A stretch of DNA of 64,000 bases from Luteolibacter yonseiensis (GCF_016595465.1 NZ_JAENIK010000009.1:248001-312000), one strand, 5' to 3'; counted from the stretch's first letter, positions 14,394-23,914 are shown. Translations and numbers: made by a program. The notes: generated by a model not told the origin, from the letters alone.

Positions 14394-16567
14394 GGCGGCC
14401 ACGTGTCAGAACCGGCAGGGCCGGCTACGTCTCGCTGGTGCTGGTCCTCTCGACCGGTACCATCCTGAGCCTGCTCATGATCTACGCCTACCGGCGTGCG
14501 ATGAACTCGCACACCATCCAGTCCCGCGTCCAACTGCGGGTGGACTACAGCGAGAAGGAGGAGGCCATCCTGCGCTCCATCGTCGCGATCACCCCGAACC
14601 GTGCGATCCGGGCGATGCAGGCGGAGTCGAACTCCTCCGCCACCATCAGCAATCCGCTGCGCTGGCAGGACATCTTCACGGAATCGCTGGCGCTGGCGAA
14701 TTCCAGGACCTCCATCTCCGCCCCGCTCATGACCTCGCTCAACATCTCCGGGCTCAGGGTGGCGAACACGGGGGATTCCGATCTCGGCACTCCCAGCAGG
14801 ATCTTCGCCGCCATCGCACCCGAGACCGGGTATGTGTCCCCCGGGATCAACCGCGCCCTTGAAGCCGGTTATCCCGCGCCCCTCGTCCTGAGCGACACCA
14901 CCGCGGCGGCGAACGACAAGCTCTACCCGCTCATCACCCACGCGAAGTCCCATGGCACGATCTCGCAGGGCGGGGTGGGCCTGCCGGTCGCCAGTTATCC
15001 GGCATTCAACCTGGTGAAGTACCCGCAGATCAACTTCGGCTACGCGAGGCCGGGCGACGACATCGTGGCCAGGAGGAACTGGTGGGCGTTCTCGGTGGAT
15101 GTGGCGGACCACGACGATGACAGGACGTTCCTCGTCCGTCCCAAGCGGAATTTCGTCCTGTCGATTTACGAGATCCCCTCGCAGCTCTCGATCTCGGCCG
15201 CCTCCCACATGTCCCTCGGGCGGTACGCCTCCGGCGATGCCTGGACGAATGTGAACATCGACGGCGGGATGTTCGTCGGCAAGGCGGACGTGCTGGGGGA
15301 CACCGCGCTGCCCGCGCTGGCTAGTCGGCGCGGGATGACCCTTTCGAGCGGCACCACCATCGGCGGCCGGGGATTCACCGGAAATCCGTTCAGCCCCGGA
15401 GTCCGCGAGGAACACCAGGTCACCCAGGGGGATTTTTTTCCTGTCTCGCTGGCCTCCGAGAGCGGGCGCGCGGCGTTCATCGCGCACAACCGCGGCGCGG
15501 AGTTCTTCGACCGGTATTTCCTCCCGACCTCGGAGCCGAACGCCATCTCGCCGACGACGTGGAACAACTACACCGTGGGAGCGCAGCAGTGCGCCATGCG
15601 GCTGGACATCTCGCAGATCGTGAAGTCTTCGAACCCGGCGAACATCACCCCCACCCATTTCCGTTTCTCCTACCTGAAAAACGGGGTGAGGCAGAACCTC
15701 TCCATCCAGCTTTCCGGCCAGCCACCGGGTTATTACGGGTTCTGGCCCGAGGACGGTTCCTACAACTTCGGCACCGATGTGGTGGACGTCGCCTACGGGA
15801 AGAACGGTGTCTACACCTACAAGAACAACGTCACCGGCCTCGTCACCTTCAACAACGCCACCTTTGGAGATCCGCTGGTCGGCACCGTGAAAACGGGATA
15901 CCTGAAGCTCCCCTTCGAGGTCAGCGGTTCCAAGCCGGACGGGCGCACCTGCGTCGCCGTCTATCCCCAGCGGTTCAAGGCGTTCCTCGCGGCCCTCGGC
16001 GCGGACTCCACGGCCGTGAACAGCTCGCTGGTCGTGAACGTGGACTACAAGACCAGCATCGGCGACACCTACCCGAAAAACCCGCTCCCCACCAACCCGC
16101 CGACTCCCTACCTGTCCACGGACTACGGTGTGATCCTCAAGGAGTGCGGCAACCTCACCTCCTTCACCAAGGGCTTCTCGCTCGTCACGAACATGCGGCT
16201 CTACATCGGCGATGATTTCAACATCGTGCCCACGACCCCGCCCGCGGGTTATACGCCCGCCGTCACGCTTTCGAACCCGACGGGGCGCTTCATGCCACCC
16301 TGCTCGCTGTTCGCCCCGGACAAGCGGTATGGTGTCGAGTCCGACCCGTTCGCGGTGAACATCGGCGGCCAGGTGGGCTCGCTCGCCAGCGAGACCGCCA
16401 CCGAGGGTGTGCGGCCGCTGGACGCCAAGACCGTGAGCGGAAACGCGGTCGCCGCCGAGCGAATCCACGTGAACCTGAGCCAGATCCGCCATCCATCGGA
16501 GGTTCCGCCCATCGTGATGATGAACTGGCTGGTCGTGCTGGAGGAACGGCGGAAGGAATTCTACTAA
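14390..16567 (+). CDS. Large membrane-anchored pilin-associated protein (PilX/GspK-like)
   Basis: 725 residues with a basic N-terminus and a single membrane helix (AGYVSLVLVLSTGTILSLL) without the conserved Glu at +5, the pattern of GspK- or PilX-type minor pilins. The mature part is large and rich in Ser, Thr, Asn and Pro, and could be a tip adhesin. No GspK globular domain can be recognised by eye, so the assignment rests on the N-terminus and on the two coupled prepilin genes upstream. No ATPase, platform protein or secretin gene is nearby, so it must use an apparatus encoded elsewhere. Confidence 0.75.
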   Translation: MRRPRVRTGRAGYVSLVLVLSTGTILSLLMIYAYRRAMNSHTIQSRVQLRVDYSEKEEAILRSIVAITPNRAIRAMQAESNSSATISNPLRWQDIFTESLALANSRTSISAPLMTSLNISGLRVANTGDSDLGTPSRIFAAIAPETGYVSPGINRALEAGYPAPLVLSDTTAAANDKLYPLITHAKSHGTISQGGVGLPVASYPAFNLVKYPQINFGYARPGDDIVARRNWWAFSVDVADHDDDRTFLVRPKRNFVLSIYEIPSQLSISAASHMSLGRYASGDAWTNVNIDGGMFVGKADVLGDTALPALASRRGMTLSSGTTIGGRGFTGNPFSPGVREEHQVTQGDFFPVSLASESGRAAFIAHNRGAEFFDRYFLPTSEPNAISPTTWNNYTVGAQQCAMRLDISQIVKSSNPANITPTHFRFSYLKNGVRQNLSIQLSGQPPGYYGFWPEDGSYNFGTDVVDVAYGKNGVYTYKNNVTGLVTFNNATFGDPLVGTVKTGYLKLPFEVSGSKPDGRTCVAVYPQRFKAFLAALGADSTAVNSSLVVNVDYKTSIGDTYPKNPLPTNPPTPYLSTDYGVILKECGNLTSFTKGFSLVTNMRLYIGDDFNIVPTTPPAGYTPAVTLSNPTGRFMPPCSLFAPDKRYGVESDPFAVNIGGQVGSLASETATEGVRPLDAKTVSGNAVAAERIHVNLSQIRHPSEVPPIVMMNWLVVLEERRKEFY

Positions 16568-16607
16568 CGGGGAATCATCCCCCGCGGCAAGGTTCCGAAG
16601 GCCGGTA

Positions 16608-17312
16608 TCAATCCTCCATGTAGAGGATGCGTCCGCAGTCCTCGCACTGGGCGATTTCCTTGCCGGTCTGCACCTTCATGACGGTGGAGGCGATGAGGCG
16701 CATGTGGCATCCCTCGCATTTGCCATCCCGCAGCGGGGCGATGGCGAGGCCGGCCTTGGTTTTCATCAGGCGGGTGTAGAGGGGCAGCACGCTCACCGGC
16801 GCGTTGCCGACGAGCTTCTCGCGTTCGGCGGAGACTTCCTTGCGCTCGTCATCCATCCGCTCGTGGCGTTGCTTGATGACCGCGAGGTCCTCCTGCACCA
16901 GGGTCTTGGTTTGGTCCAGCGCGGCCTGGGCGGTCTTCAGGGCGGTGCGGAAGCCGTCGACCTCCTCCATCGCCTCGAGCTCCTTGGTTTCGAAATCATC
17001 GAGCTCGCGTTCGTAGCGGGTGATCTCGTGGCCCAGCGCGACGAATTCCTCGTTCTTGCGGGTCTCGAACTGCTGGAGCTTCAGCCGCTTGATCGTGGTC
17101 CGGCGGGTTTCGGCGTCGAGCTCGATCTTCTTCACCCGCAGTTCGCTGTCCAGAAGGGCCTGGTGCGCCTTCGCCACGGCGGATTCATCCCCGGCCAGCT
17201 TCGCCTTCGCGCGGGCTTCGTCCTGGGGGAGTTTTTCAAGATCCTTCGCGAGCGCCAGCAGGCGGCGGTCACGGTCCTGGAGAATCAACAGCGCGCGAAC
17301 TTCATCTTGCAT
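16608..17312 (-). CDS. C4 zinc-ribbon coiled-coil protein (CdsZ/DUF164 type)
   Basis: 234 residues: a long charged coiled coil (about 1-180) followed by a C-terminal zinc ribbon with C-x2-C pairs, KCEGCHMRL and QCEDCGRIL. This is the architecture of the bacterial C4-type zinc-ribbon proteins, called CdsZ in Chlamydia and linked there to type III secretion, but widespread in Gram-negative bacteria with a less clear role. The ATG giving MQDEVRALLIL is preferred over an in-frame one 16 codons upstream, which lies outside the conserved region. It is convergent with the pilin cluster and lies 54 bases beyond rarD's end on the same strand. Confidence 0.88.
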   Translation of the reverse strand: MQDEVRALLILQDRDRRLLALAKDLEKLPQDEARAKAKLAGDESAVAKAHQALLDSELRVKKIELDAETRRTTIKRLKLQQFETRKNEEFVALGHEITRYERELDDFETKELEAMEEVDGFRTALKTAQAALDQTKTLVQEDLAVIKQRHERMDDERKEVSAEREKLVGNAPVSVLPLYTRLMKTKAGLAIAPLRDGKCEGCHMRLIASTVMKVQTGKEIAQCEDCGRILYMED

Positions 17313-17366
17313 GCACGTTGGGTAAACGTCCGCGCGCGGCGGGGCAAGGATTGCTTGCAACGGTTG

Positions 17367-18305
17367 TCACTTCACTTGCGCCTGCTCCTTTTTCAGAAGC
17401 GCGTCCGCGGCGTAGATCCCCACCGCCAGCCAGATCAGGCCGAAGGAGACCAGCCGTCCGCCGGTCATCGGCTCGCCATACAATTTCCAGCCGATGAAGA
17501 ACTGGAGCGTCGGCCCGAGGAACTGCAGGATGCCCAGCGTCGTCAGGCGGATGGTCCGCGTCGCGTGGCCGAAGAACAACAGCGGCAGCGCGGTGGCGAA
17601 GCCGGTGACGATCACCAGCCCGGCATGTGGCAGGCTGCCGCCGAACGCCTCGCCGGTGCTGCCGTGTTTGTGGAAAAGCCACACCAGCCCGATGGGGGCC
17701 AGCAGCACCGTCTCCGCCGCCAAGCCGACGAGCGATCCCAGCGGGGCGCGTTTTCTAACAACCGCATACAGCGAAAATGTCAGCGCCAGCACCACCGCGA
17801 TCCACGGGAAATGCCCGACGGCGGGCACCTGCAGGGCCACCCCGCCGAGGGCCAGCGCGATGGCGGCCATCTGCCAGCGGCTGTTCGTGTCGCCGAACCA
17901 GAGCGCGCCGAAGAGCATGTTGAAAAACGGGTTCAGGTAGTAACCCAGCGCCGCCTCGATGATGTGGCCGTTGAGCGTCGCCCACACGTAAAGCAGCCAG
18001 TTGGACGCCAGCAACCCGCCGGACAGGAAATGCCAGCCGAGCACGCGGGGCGACTTCATGCCGGTGGCCAGCGCCCGGCCCTCGCCCTTCCACCACAGGA
18101 TCGCCAGGACGATCAGCAGCGACCACACCGTGCGTTGCGCGACGATGGACGGCGGTGGCAGGAAATCCAGCAGCTTCCAGAAAATCGGCAGAATCCCCCA
18201 TAGAAAAAACGCCGCCAGCGCGGCCAGGACTCCGGAACGGGTGCGATCCACGCGGGGAATCTGACCGACCTTGGCGTCGTGACAAAGTGAAATTTCACGC
18301 TCCAT
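17367..18305 (-). CDS. rarD: EamA-family transporter RarD
   Basis: 312 residues with ten hydrophobic helices in two EamA halves, the usual size for RarD, an inner-membrane permease family whose substrates are poorly defined. Family-like segments are FFLWGILPIFWKLL, the YYLNPFFNMLFGAL turn and FLGPTLQFFIGWKLYGEP. The ATG at 18305 is used; a GTG near residue 13 is possible, since the first 18 residues are not hydrophobic. It is divergent from the deaminase gene, 44 bases apart. Confidence 0.88.
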   Translation of the reverse strand: MEREISLCHDAKVGQIPRVDRTRSGVLAALAAFFLWGILPIFWKLLDFLPPPSIVAQRTVWSLLIVLAILWWKGEGRALATGMKSPRVLGWHFLSGGLLASNWLLYVWATLNGHIIEAALGYYLNPFFNMLFGALWFGDTNSRWQMAAIALALGGVALQVPAVGHFPWIAVVLALTFSLYAVVRKRAPLGSLVGLAAETVLLAPIGLVWLFHKHGSTGEAFGGSLPHAGLVIVTGFATALPLLFFGHATRTIRLTTLGILQFLGPTLQFFIGWKLYGEPMTGGRLVSFGLIWLAVGIYAADALLKKEQAQVK

Positions 18306-18349
18306 GGATTTGTGGTTTGAAATCGGGGATTTCCACCCATCCTCCGGCC

Positions 18350-18778
18350 ATGTCCGCCAGCCGCCTGTCCATCCCGCAATACGCCATGGCCCTCGCCCAC
18401 GTCGCCAGCCTGCGTTCGGAGGACCCCTACCGCAAGGTGGGCGCGGCGGCGCTGGATTTCGACAACCGGGTCATCGGCACCGCCTACAACGGCCTCGCCC
18501 CCGGCTACAATCCGCCGCCGGGTTTCTGGGACGACCGCGACAAGCGGCAGAAGTTCATGCTCCACGCGGAGGTGAACCTCTGCAGCCTTTTCCGCCGGGG
18601 TGAGGCGAAGATCGTCGCCACCACCACCATGCCCTGCACCGCCTGCATGCAGACTCTCTGCGCGTATGGCATCAAGGAGATTTACTACCGCGAGATCTAC
18701 CACGTGTCCGACGCCCCGGAGATCGCGGCGCTCTATCAGGTGAAGCTGGAGCAGGTGTCCGAGTTTCCGATCTGTTAG
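18350..18778 (+). CDS. dCMP/cytidine deaminase-like zinc enzyme
   Basis: 142 residues with the zinc-dependent deaminase signature: HAEVN at residues 72-76 (His ligand and proton-shuttling Glu) and PCTAC at 95-99 (two Cys ligands). Length, the N-terminal SEDPYRKVGA and the spacing resemble deoxycytidylate deaminases, which supply dUMP for thymidylate synthesis. The substrate could also be another nucleotide or a modified base. It is a stand-alone gene; downstream is a 400-base gene-free stretch with a palindromic element. Confidence 0.85.
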   Translation: MSASRLSIPQYAMALAHVASLRSEDPYRKVGAAALDFDNRVIGTAYNGLAPGYNPPPGFWDDRDKRQKFMLHAEVNLCSLFRRGEAKIVATTTMPCTACMQTLCAYGIKEIYYREIYHVSDAPEIAALYQVKLEQVSEFPIC

Positions 18779-18905
18779 AAGGCGGGGGGCGGAAAAAATC
18801 CGGTCCCGCGCGGGTGCTCCGACAGGGCCGGGCATCGGACAGCGCCTTCCGTCTGGATATTGATCCACATCTCCCGGTCGGAAAATCCCGATGATGTGGA
18901 ACAGG

Positions 18906-19113
18906 TTCAGCACCAAAGGTGCGGAATGTGAAAGCCCGGGGTGGGCGCAGCGCAACCCCGGGTTGGGTTGTCCGGAATAACAAGTCCTGAAGGGACGCCA
19001 TCCCTGGCGCGCACGCCTTGTCCGGTCACGTCCCTTCAGGACTTTGATGTTTGTGCCTCTCTTTTCCCGGGACGCTGTCCCGGGCTGTCCCATTCCGCAC
19101 CGTTGGTGCTGAA
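18906..19113. repeat. 208-bp palindromic element
   Basis: The outer arms (18906-18928 and 19091-19113) are inverted copies with one mismatch in 23. The inner arms (18983-18997 and 19029-19043) are perfect over 15 bp. CCCGGG-containing blocks lie between the arms on both sides. It has no transposase and no long open frame of its own. The element fills the 407-base gene-free stretch 18779-19185; the rest of that stretch shows nothing recognisable. Confidence 0.8.
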
Positions 19114-19185
19114 GAGTTCCGGATCGAGGTCGGTTCGTGCCTCGGCGGTGGGATTCGGATGAGCACCGGCCTTCCGCCGGGAAGA

Positions 19186-22101
19186 CTATTTCCCGTTGCG
19201 GAACCGGAGCTGGAAGAACCGCTGCGGAGGCTCGCCGGCGGCATCCGGCACGCGGACGGTGAGCTTCCTGCGTCCTCCGGCGGGGGTGGCTTCGGTGAGG
19301 ATGCCGAGCGACTGCCATGCGGCGGGGCCTGACTTGGACGCGACGGTCCGCCAGCTTCCGGAGTCCATCGAAGGCGATTGCAGCAACTGGGCGACAACTC
19401 CGGGACGGAACGGTTCCGCCACGCTGAATTCGAGAACGGAATGGCCGATGCCTTCGGTGGTCTCGCGGCGGATCCTGAGTGGCGATCCGTCCGCATTCAC
19501 GGCGGTGCCGGAGGTGCCGAGCGAGAACTCCACGAGATTGGAAACGCCATCGTGATCGGCGTCGTCGGCCGGACCCTGGCTGCCGGCAGGCAGCGAGGCG
19601 GCCCAGGTGGTGAAGGACGGGTTCGGCGACGAGGTGGCGGTATAAACGAGGACGAGGTCCTGCCCCCGCAGGGCGACCGAGAAATTTCCCGCGAGGCTGT
19701 TGGTGAAGCCCGCGGTGTTCACGGAGAACGCGGCGGGATCGAAGCCGGTGATGCCGCCGCTGGCCGTGCAGATTCTCCACGAGAAATCACCGTATCCGTT
19801 GAAGTCATGCACGGGGCCGGCCGCGCCGGAAAGGGTCAGCGACTGCAGGTCGATGAAAAACCGGTTGGCGGCGGTGGCGGTCAGTGCGAGCGCGCCGGAA
19901 ATGTTCACGCTGTCGGAAACCCCTTCGCCACCGATCTCGAAACGGAGGTGGCCGTCGGGACCCCATGTCTGGTTGCCGGTCATCGTGATCGACCCGAGTC
20001 CGTTGCCCGGAGCGAGCGCGGAGCTGGCGTCGATCGTGAGCGGCTTGGCGATGTGTCCGCCGCCGCTGACGACCACGCTGCCGGAGCGGGTCAGGGCACC
20101 GGAGCCGTCGAGCAGTCCGTTGACGGTGAGGTTTCCACCCGTGAGCGTCAGGGGGCCGTTGGCGGTGAAGGTCGCGCCCTGGCTGACGGAAATCCAGTTT
20201 CCTCCCGTGATGCCGGTCCCCGCTTCCGAGACCAGCCTGCCTTCTTCCACGCTTGTCCGGTGTTTGTAGGCCTTGTTGGTTCCGGCGAAGGTCACGGTGC
20301 CCGCTCCGGTCTTGCGGAGCGAGTGAGGGGTGGGGGCGTGGTTGATGGTATCGCCGCCGGTGAACGCGCCGGTGAAGCGCACCTTGTCGGTCGCCAGCGG
20401 GGTTTCCAACGAGAAGTCCCCCGTCGGAGTCTCGGTCCCGAAGATCCCCAGCTCGGTGCCGTCGTGCAGGGTGATGGCGGAGGAGCAGGTGCTGCCCGCG
20501 CCGGTCCCGGTGAAGGTCAGCAGCTTGGGATTCGAGCCGCCGGTGAAGTTGATGGGGCGGTCGAAGACGCGCTCGCCCTTCACGACGAGGCGGCTCGGCC
20601 GGGTTTCCCCCGGGATTTCATAAGGGGTGCTGCCGAGCTCCACCCGGACGCCGCTGACGCCGAGAGTGCCCGTGCTCTCCAGCACGAGTTCCCCGAGATA
20701 GATGTAGGTGACGTCCAGCTCGGTCGGGCCGGGCGCGCCATAGAAACTTTTCCCGGAAATCGTCAGCTGGCCGCCGGAGACGAACAACGCGCCGGCGAAG
20801 GAGTTGTCCGCCGCGAGCTTCAGGTTTCCGTCACCCCGCTTTTCAAAGCCGGTGGCACCGGTGAACCCGGTGGCCGGCGGGGCGGAGGTGAAGGGTTGGT
20901 TGAGCGATACCGTCACGTTCGCACCCACATCGAAGTAGTTGAAGGCGGTCATGCGGACGGGAACATTGAAGGCGATGGTCTTGGGCGTCGCGCTGGTGGC
21001 GGACTGGAGGCCGGTTCCGAGTTCCAGGGGAGTCGTGCCCTGCAGGGTGAAATCGCCCGGTAGCTGGGTTTTCAAAAGACCGACCTTGCGGGTGGTGCTG
21101 CCGAGATCGAGGGACGTGCCGCCCCTCAGTTCGATGTTCGCTCCGTTCTTCGGCGGAGAGGTGCCGCCCGCGACATCCCGCCAGTTCGACGCCTGGTTCC
21201 AGGACGCGCCGTTGGTGCCCAGGAAAATCCGTTTGGCGGGCAGCCCCTTGTCGCGGACATAGGCGTCCGCGGTGTCGAGGAGGCATTCCTGGACGCTGCA
21301 GCTCGAGCCCGCGGCCTTCCAGACGATCTGGTAGCTGCGGATGCCGAGGCTGGAGACATCCCACTCCGCCGCCGCGCGGGTGGTGAAGGTGAAGCCGGCG
21401 TGCGACGCGAACGCCTCGCGCTCGATGATGAGGTCCGTCGCGGGGATCTCCGTGGTGTTTCCGTTTTTGACATATCTCAGGCGCAGCGTGTCCATGTCCA
21501 CGTCCCGGCCCTGGTTCTGGAACTGGAAAACCACGGTGCCGGCGTTGTAGGCCAGCGAGTCGTCCAGGGTGTAGGAAACGAGTTCGGCGAAACTATAGAT
21601 GTTTCCGGTATATCCCGGCCCGATGATGAAGGCCGAGCTGGCGTGCTGGCGGATGGAGGGATTGTCCAGGTGGAAGATCGTGCGCGGGAGCGTGGGGTTC
21701 GGATTGGTGGGCATCGGCCCGGTGAAGCCGCTGGCGACCGCCTCCGCGTGGCTCTGCGTGTCCCAGACGTATTCCCCGTTGAAGGCGCCCACATACACAT
21801 ACTTGTCTCCGATCTTCGCGACATCGCCGACCGGGCCGATCTCATCGGAACCGACCTTGTAGACCTTGTAGCCGTTGGGTGCCGCCTTATCCGGGTAATT
21901 GCGGTTCTGGGAAAGGGTGCCCTTCTGGTCGTGCGGGGTGTAGAACATGTCCCAGCGCGAGTATTCCCAGTTGTTATACTCGGGTTGGCTGGTGCTGAAG
22001 TCCGGAATCACATAACGGGGGCGCAGCAGCTGCGCGGAGGCGTGCTGGCATCCCAGGGAAGCCGTGAGCGAGACAAGGGAGATTCTGAAGAAAGGGGTCA
22101 T
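19186..22101 (-). CDS. Secreted beta-strand-repeat (autotransporter-associated) protein
   Basis: 971 residues with an N-terminal signal peptide (FFRISLVSLTASLGCQHASA). After about 320 residues the protein becomes a beta-helix of Gly/Thr/Asn-rich strands of the autotransporter-associated repeat type (GSGALTRSGSVVVSGGG, TGAGTVTFAGTNKAY). Near the C-terminus it has DDADHDGVSNLVEFSLGT, a calcium-binding repeat common in large verrucomicrobial surface proteins. There is no autotransporter barrel and no PEP-CTERM tail. It is 21 bases downstream of a prepilin gene and probably the last gene of that operon. Confidence 0.82.
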   Translation of the reverse strand: MTPFFRISLVSLTASLGCQHASAQLLRPRYVIPDFSTSQPEYNNWEYSRWDMFYTPHDQKGTLSQNRNYPDKAAPNGYKVYKVGSDEIGPVGDVAKIGDKYVYVGAFNGEYVWDTQSHAEAVASGFTGPMPTNPNPTLPRTIFHLDNPSIRQHASSAFIIGPGYTGNIYSFAELVSYTLDDSLAYNAGTVVFQFQNQGRDVDMDTLRLRYVKNGNTTEIPATDLIIEREAFASHAGFTFTTRAAAEWDVSSLGIRSYQIVWKAAGSSCSVQECLLDTADAYVRDKGLPAKRIFLGTNGASWNQASNWRDVAGGTSPPKNGANIELRGGTSLDLGSTTRKVGLLKTQLPGDFTLQGTTPLELGTGLQSATSATPKTIAFNVPVRMTAFNYFDVGANVTVSLNQPFTSAPPATGFTGATGFEKRGDGNLKLAADNSFAGALFVSGGQLTISGKSFYGAPGPTELDVTYIYLGELVLESTGTLGVSGVRVELGSTPYEIPGETRPSRLVVKGERVFDRPINFTGGSNPKLLTFTGTGAGSTCSSAITLHDGTELGIFGTETPTGDFSLETPLATDKVRFTGAFTGGDTINHAPTPHSLRKTGAGTVTFAGTNKAYKHRTSVEEGRLVSEAGTGITGGNWISVSQGATFTANGPLTLTGGNLTVNGLLDGSGALTRSGSVVVSGGGHIAKPLTIDASSALAPGNGLGSITMTGNQTWGPDGHLRFEIGGEGVSDSVNISGALALTATAANRFFIDLQSLTLSGAAGPVHDFNGYGDFSWRICTASGGITGFDPAAFSVNTAGFTNSLAGNFSVALRGQDLVLVYTATSSPNPSFTTWAASLPAGSQGPADDADHDGVSNLVEFSLGTSGTAVNADGSPLRIRRETTEGIGHSVLEFSVAEPFRPGVVAQLLQSPSMDSGSWRTVASKSGPAAWQSLGILTEATPAGGRRKLTVRVPDAAGEPPQRFFQLRFRNGK

Positions 22102-22122
22102 GTCGTTTTTCGTGAAGCTCTG

Positions 22123-23004
22123 TCAGCGGTCCCTGCGTCCTCCTCCTCCGGGAAGCGTGGTGATGGGGCGGCGGGCGCGGTCGTTGTCGCGGGCGGCGTC
22201 GTTGTTCCAGTGGCGCATGTCGGTGAGTTCCTCGGGTCCGAGGGTGCCCACGCTGCCGTCGAGGAAGCCCACCACCGCCTTGCCGTTGTGCCGGAGGTCG
22301 ATGTTTCCCCAGCTTGATGGCCGCGCGGGGTCGTAGTTCTCCGCCCAGTCCCCGCCCGGAGTGATGGGAGGGGTCACCATGTGGAATCCCGGAGCGATGC
22401 CTTCGATTCCCTCGTGCGAAAGCCGGGCGGACGCGAACGCGATGGTCTTGTCCGCGGAGAAGGCCTCGCTCATCCGGCGGATGGCTCCTTCGATGGGTTC
22501 CTTCGAACCCAGCTCCACGTAACCACCGACATTGTAAACATTCATTCCCAGCGAGGGCATGAGGCTGAGCAGATAGGTGTCCTTTTTTTCAAGGGTGTAT
22601 TTCAGGCTGCGGTCGATCACCGTGTTGCCTTCGAACTTGTAACCGAAATAGGGTGCCAGACGCCATGGATAGCGGTGGGCCGCCTCGCCATGCACCGCCC
22701 CGCCGCGGAAGCCGGAGCCTCCCGTCGGCAGGGAGTTGATGGTGGTGTCGTAGCCAAAGGGCAGGCGTCCGTTGTTTTCATCGGCGGCCATGATCAGCGC
22801 GGCGGTCATCGTCCGGGCCGCCCCGATCTCCATGACGGTCGTGCCCGATTTCCTGAACCGGGTGGTCAGGTTGACGCAGATCACCCCGATGACGGCGATG
22901 ATGCAGAGTGTCACCAGTGTTTCGGTCAGGGTGAAACCCCGCGGTGACGGGAAGGTGTCCGGCTTGCGGGTGGGGCCTGCGGGCGGGCGTTGGTTTGTGA
23001 ACAT
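22123..23004 (-). CDS. Prepilin-type protein with H-X9-DG-like C-terminus
   Basis: About 293 residues: a basic leader then RGFTLTETLVTLCIIAVIGVICVN, a prepilin cleavage and methylation motif with Glu at +5. The C-terminal part has NGKAVVGFLDGSVGTLGPEE, the H-X9-DG-type ending frequent in Verrucomicrobiota and Planctomycetota prepilin-like proteins, here with Asn instead of His. The start is set at MFTNQRPPAG; an in-frame ATG at 23037 is also possible. Probably exported or assembled by a type II/IV machinery encoded elsewhere. Confidence 0.85.
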   Translation of the reverse strand: MFTNQRPPAGPTRKPDTFPSPRGFTLTETLVTLCIIAVIGVICVNLTTRFRKSGTTVMEIGAARTMTAALIMAADENNGRLPFGYDTTINSLPTGGSGFRGGAVHGEAAHRYPWRLAPYFGYKFEGNTVIDRSLKYTLEKKDTYLLSLMPSLGMNVYNVGGYVELGSKEPIEGAIRRMSEAFSADKTIAFASARLSHEGIEGIAPGFHMVTPPITPGGDWAENYDPARPSSWGNIDLRHNGKAVVGFLDGSVGTLGPEELTDMRHWNNDAARDNDRARRPITTLPGGGGRRDR

Positions 23005-23101
23005 GGCTTTGGAAAATAGATATAGGTTGTAAGGCATAAGTCGTCCGTTGGCGTGAAACACGTGGTTCCACGCCAACGGCATATCCGGACTGACGGGATG
23101 G

Positions 23102-23914
23102 TTATTTCCTGCGGCGCAGCAGGAACAGGAAGCCGATGCCGCCGAGCAGCACGGCGGATGGCTCGGGAACCGCCACGGGAAGGATCGCGCCGGAGGCCGC
23201 CACGTCATCCTGCTGGAGGCTGACCCCATAGAGCTGGGCGTGTTGCACGCCCGTCCACGAGACGCTGAAACTCTCCACATCTCCCGCGATTTCCGAGAAA
23301 TCGAACCACATGGCGTAGGAGTTGATATAGAGTGGTTCGGTTCCCGTCGGCATCTCGATGGTGCCGTTGTCCAGCTTGTGATAGTTGGAGGATGCCGCCG
23401 CGGCCAATGTGTGGAGAGTCACATCCCCGACGAGCGTGTAACTCATGACAGGGAGGACGTGGTTATGAAAATCATAGGTCGCCGCCTCTCCGATCTGGAT
23501 CTGGAAAAGCACGGTTTGCAGGTTGTCCAATGGCGAGGCGTTGCTGAGGGACAGGGTCCCGCCGTTGAGGTTCGGGGTGCCGCTGAAGCCCCCGTAATAG
23601 ACGGATCCGCTGGCCGCATACGGGCCGCCGCCCACGCCGTTCGAGACCTTCACCAGTTTCGTATTCGACTCATTTGAACCGGGTTGTGAGTTCTGCGGAG
23701 CCCACATGGTGGTGCCCGGAAAACTTCCCGTGCCGGCAAGTCCGTTGGGGTTGGCGGTGGCATGCCAGCCGTTCATCGTGTTCCAGATGGCGAACGTGCT
23801 GTTCGCGCCCAGCCCGCTGATGGGACCGAGGGTGACACCCCCCATGGTGGTTGCCGCACCGGCGGATGACACGGCGCACAACGGCAGGAGCAGATAAAGA
23901 TATTTATGTTTCAT
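23102..23914 (-). CDS. PEP-CTERM sorting-domain secreted protein
   Basis: 270 residues with a signal peptide (YLYLLLPLCAVSSAGAA) and a C-terminal exosortase-recognition tail: VPEPSAVLL, then a hydrophobic helix and LLRRRK. The mature body is beta-rich and Ser/Gly/Asn-rich with no recognised enzyme motif. Such proteins are cut by an exosortase and linked to surface polysaccharide; no exosortase gene is in the window. The ATG giving MKHKYLYLL is preferred over one five codons upstream. It heads an operon with the prepilin and beta-strand-repeat genes. Confidence 0.9.
   Translation of the reverse strand: MKHKYLYLLLPLCAVSSAGAATTMGGVTLGPISGLGANSTFAIWNTMNGWHATANPNGLAGTGSFPGTTMWAPQNSQPGSNESNTKLVKVSNGVGGGPYAASGSVYYGGFSGTPNLNGGTLSLSNASPLDNLQTVLFQIQIGEAATYDFHNHVLPVMSYTLVGDVTLHTLAAAASSNYHKLDNGTIEMPTGTEPLYINSYAMWFDFSEIAGDVESFSVSWTGVQHAQLYGVSLQQDDVAASGAILPVAVPEPSAVLLGGIGFLFLLRRRK

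Noticed and set aside
14369..16492. 707-codon open frame on the minus strand across the large pilin-like gene
   Set aside because: Shadow of the plus-strand gene; its product is Arg/Gly/Glu/Val-rich with no signal or domain.
19378..21063. 561-codon plus-strand frame over the beta-strand-repeat gene
   Set aside because: Antisense shadow; Gly/Arg/Glu-rich composition and no domain, while the minus-strand protein has a signal peptide and recognised repeats.
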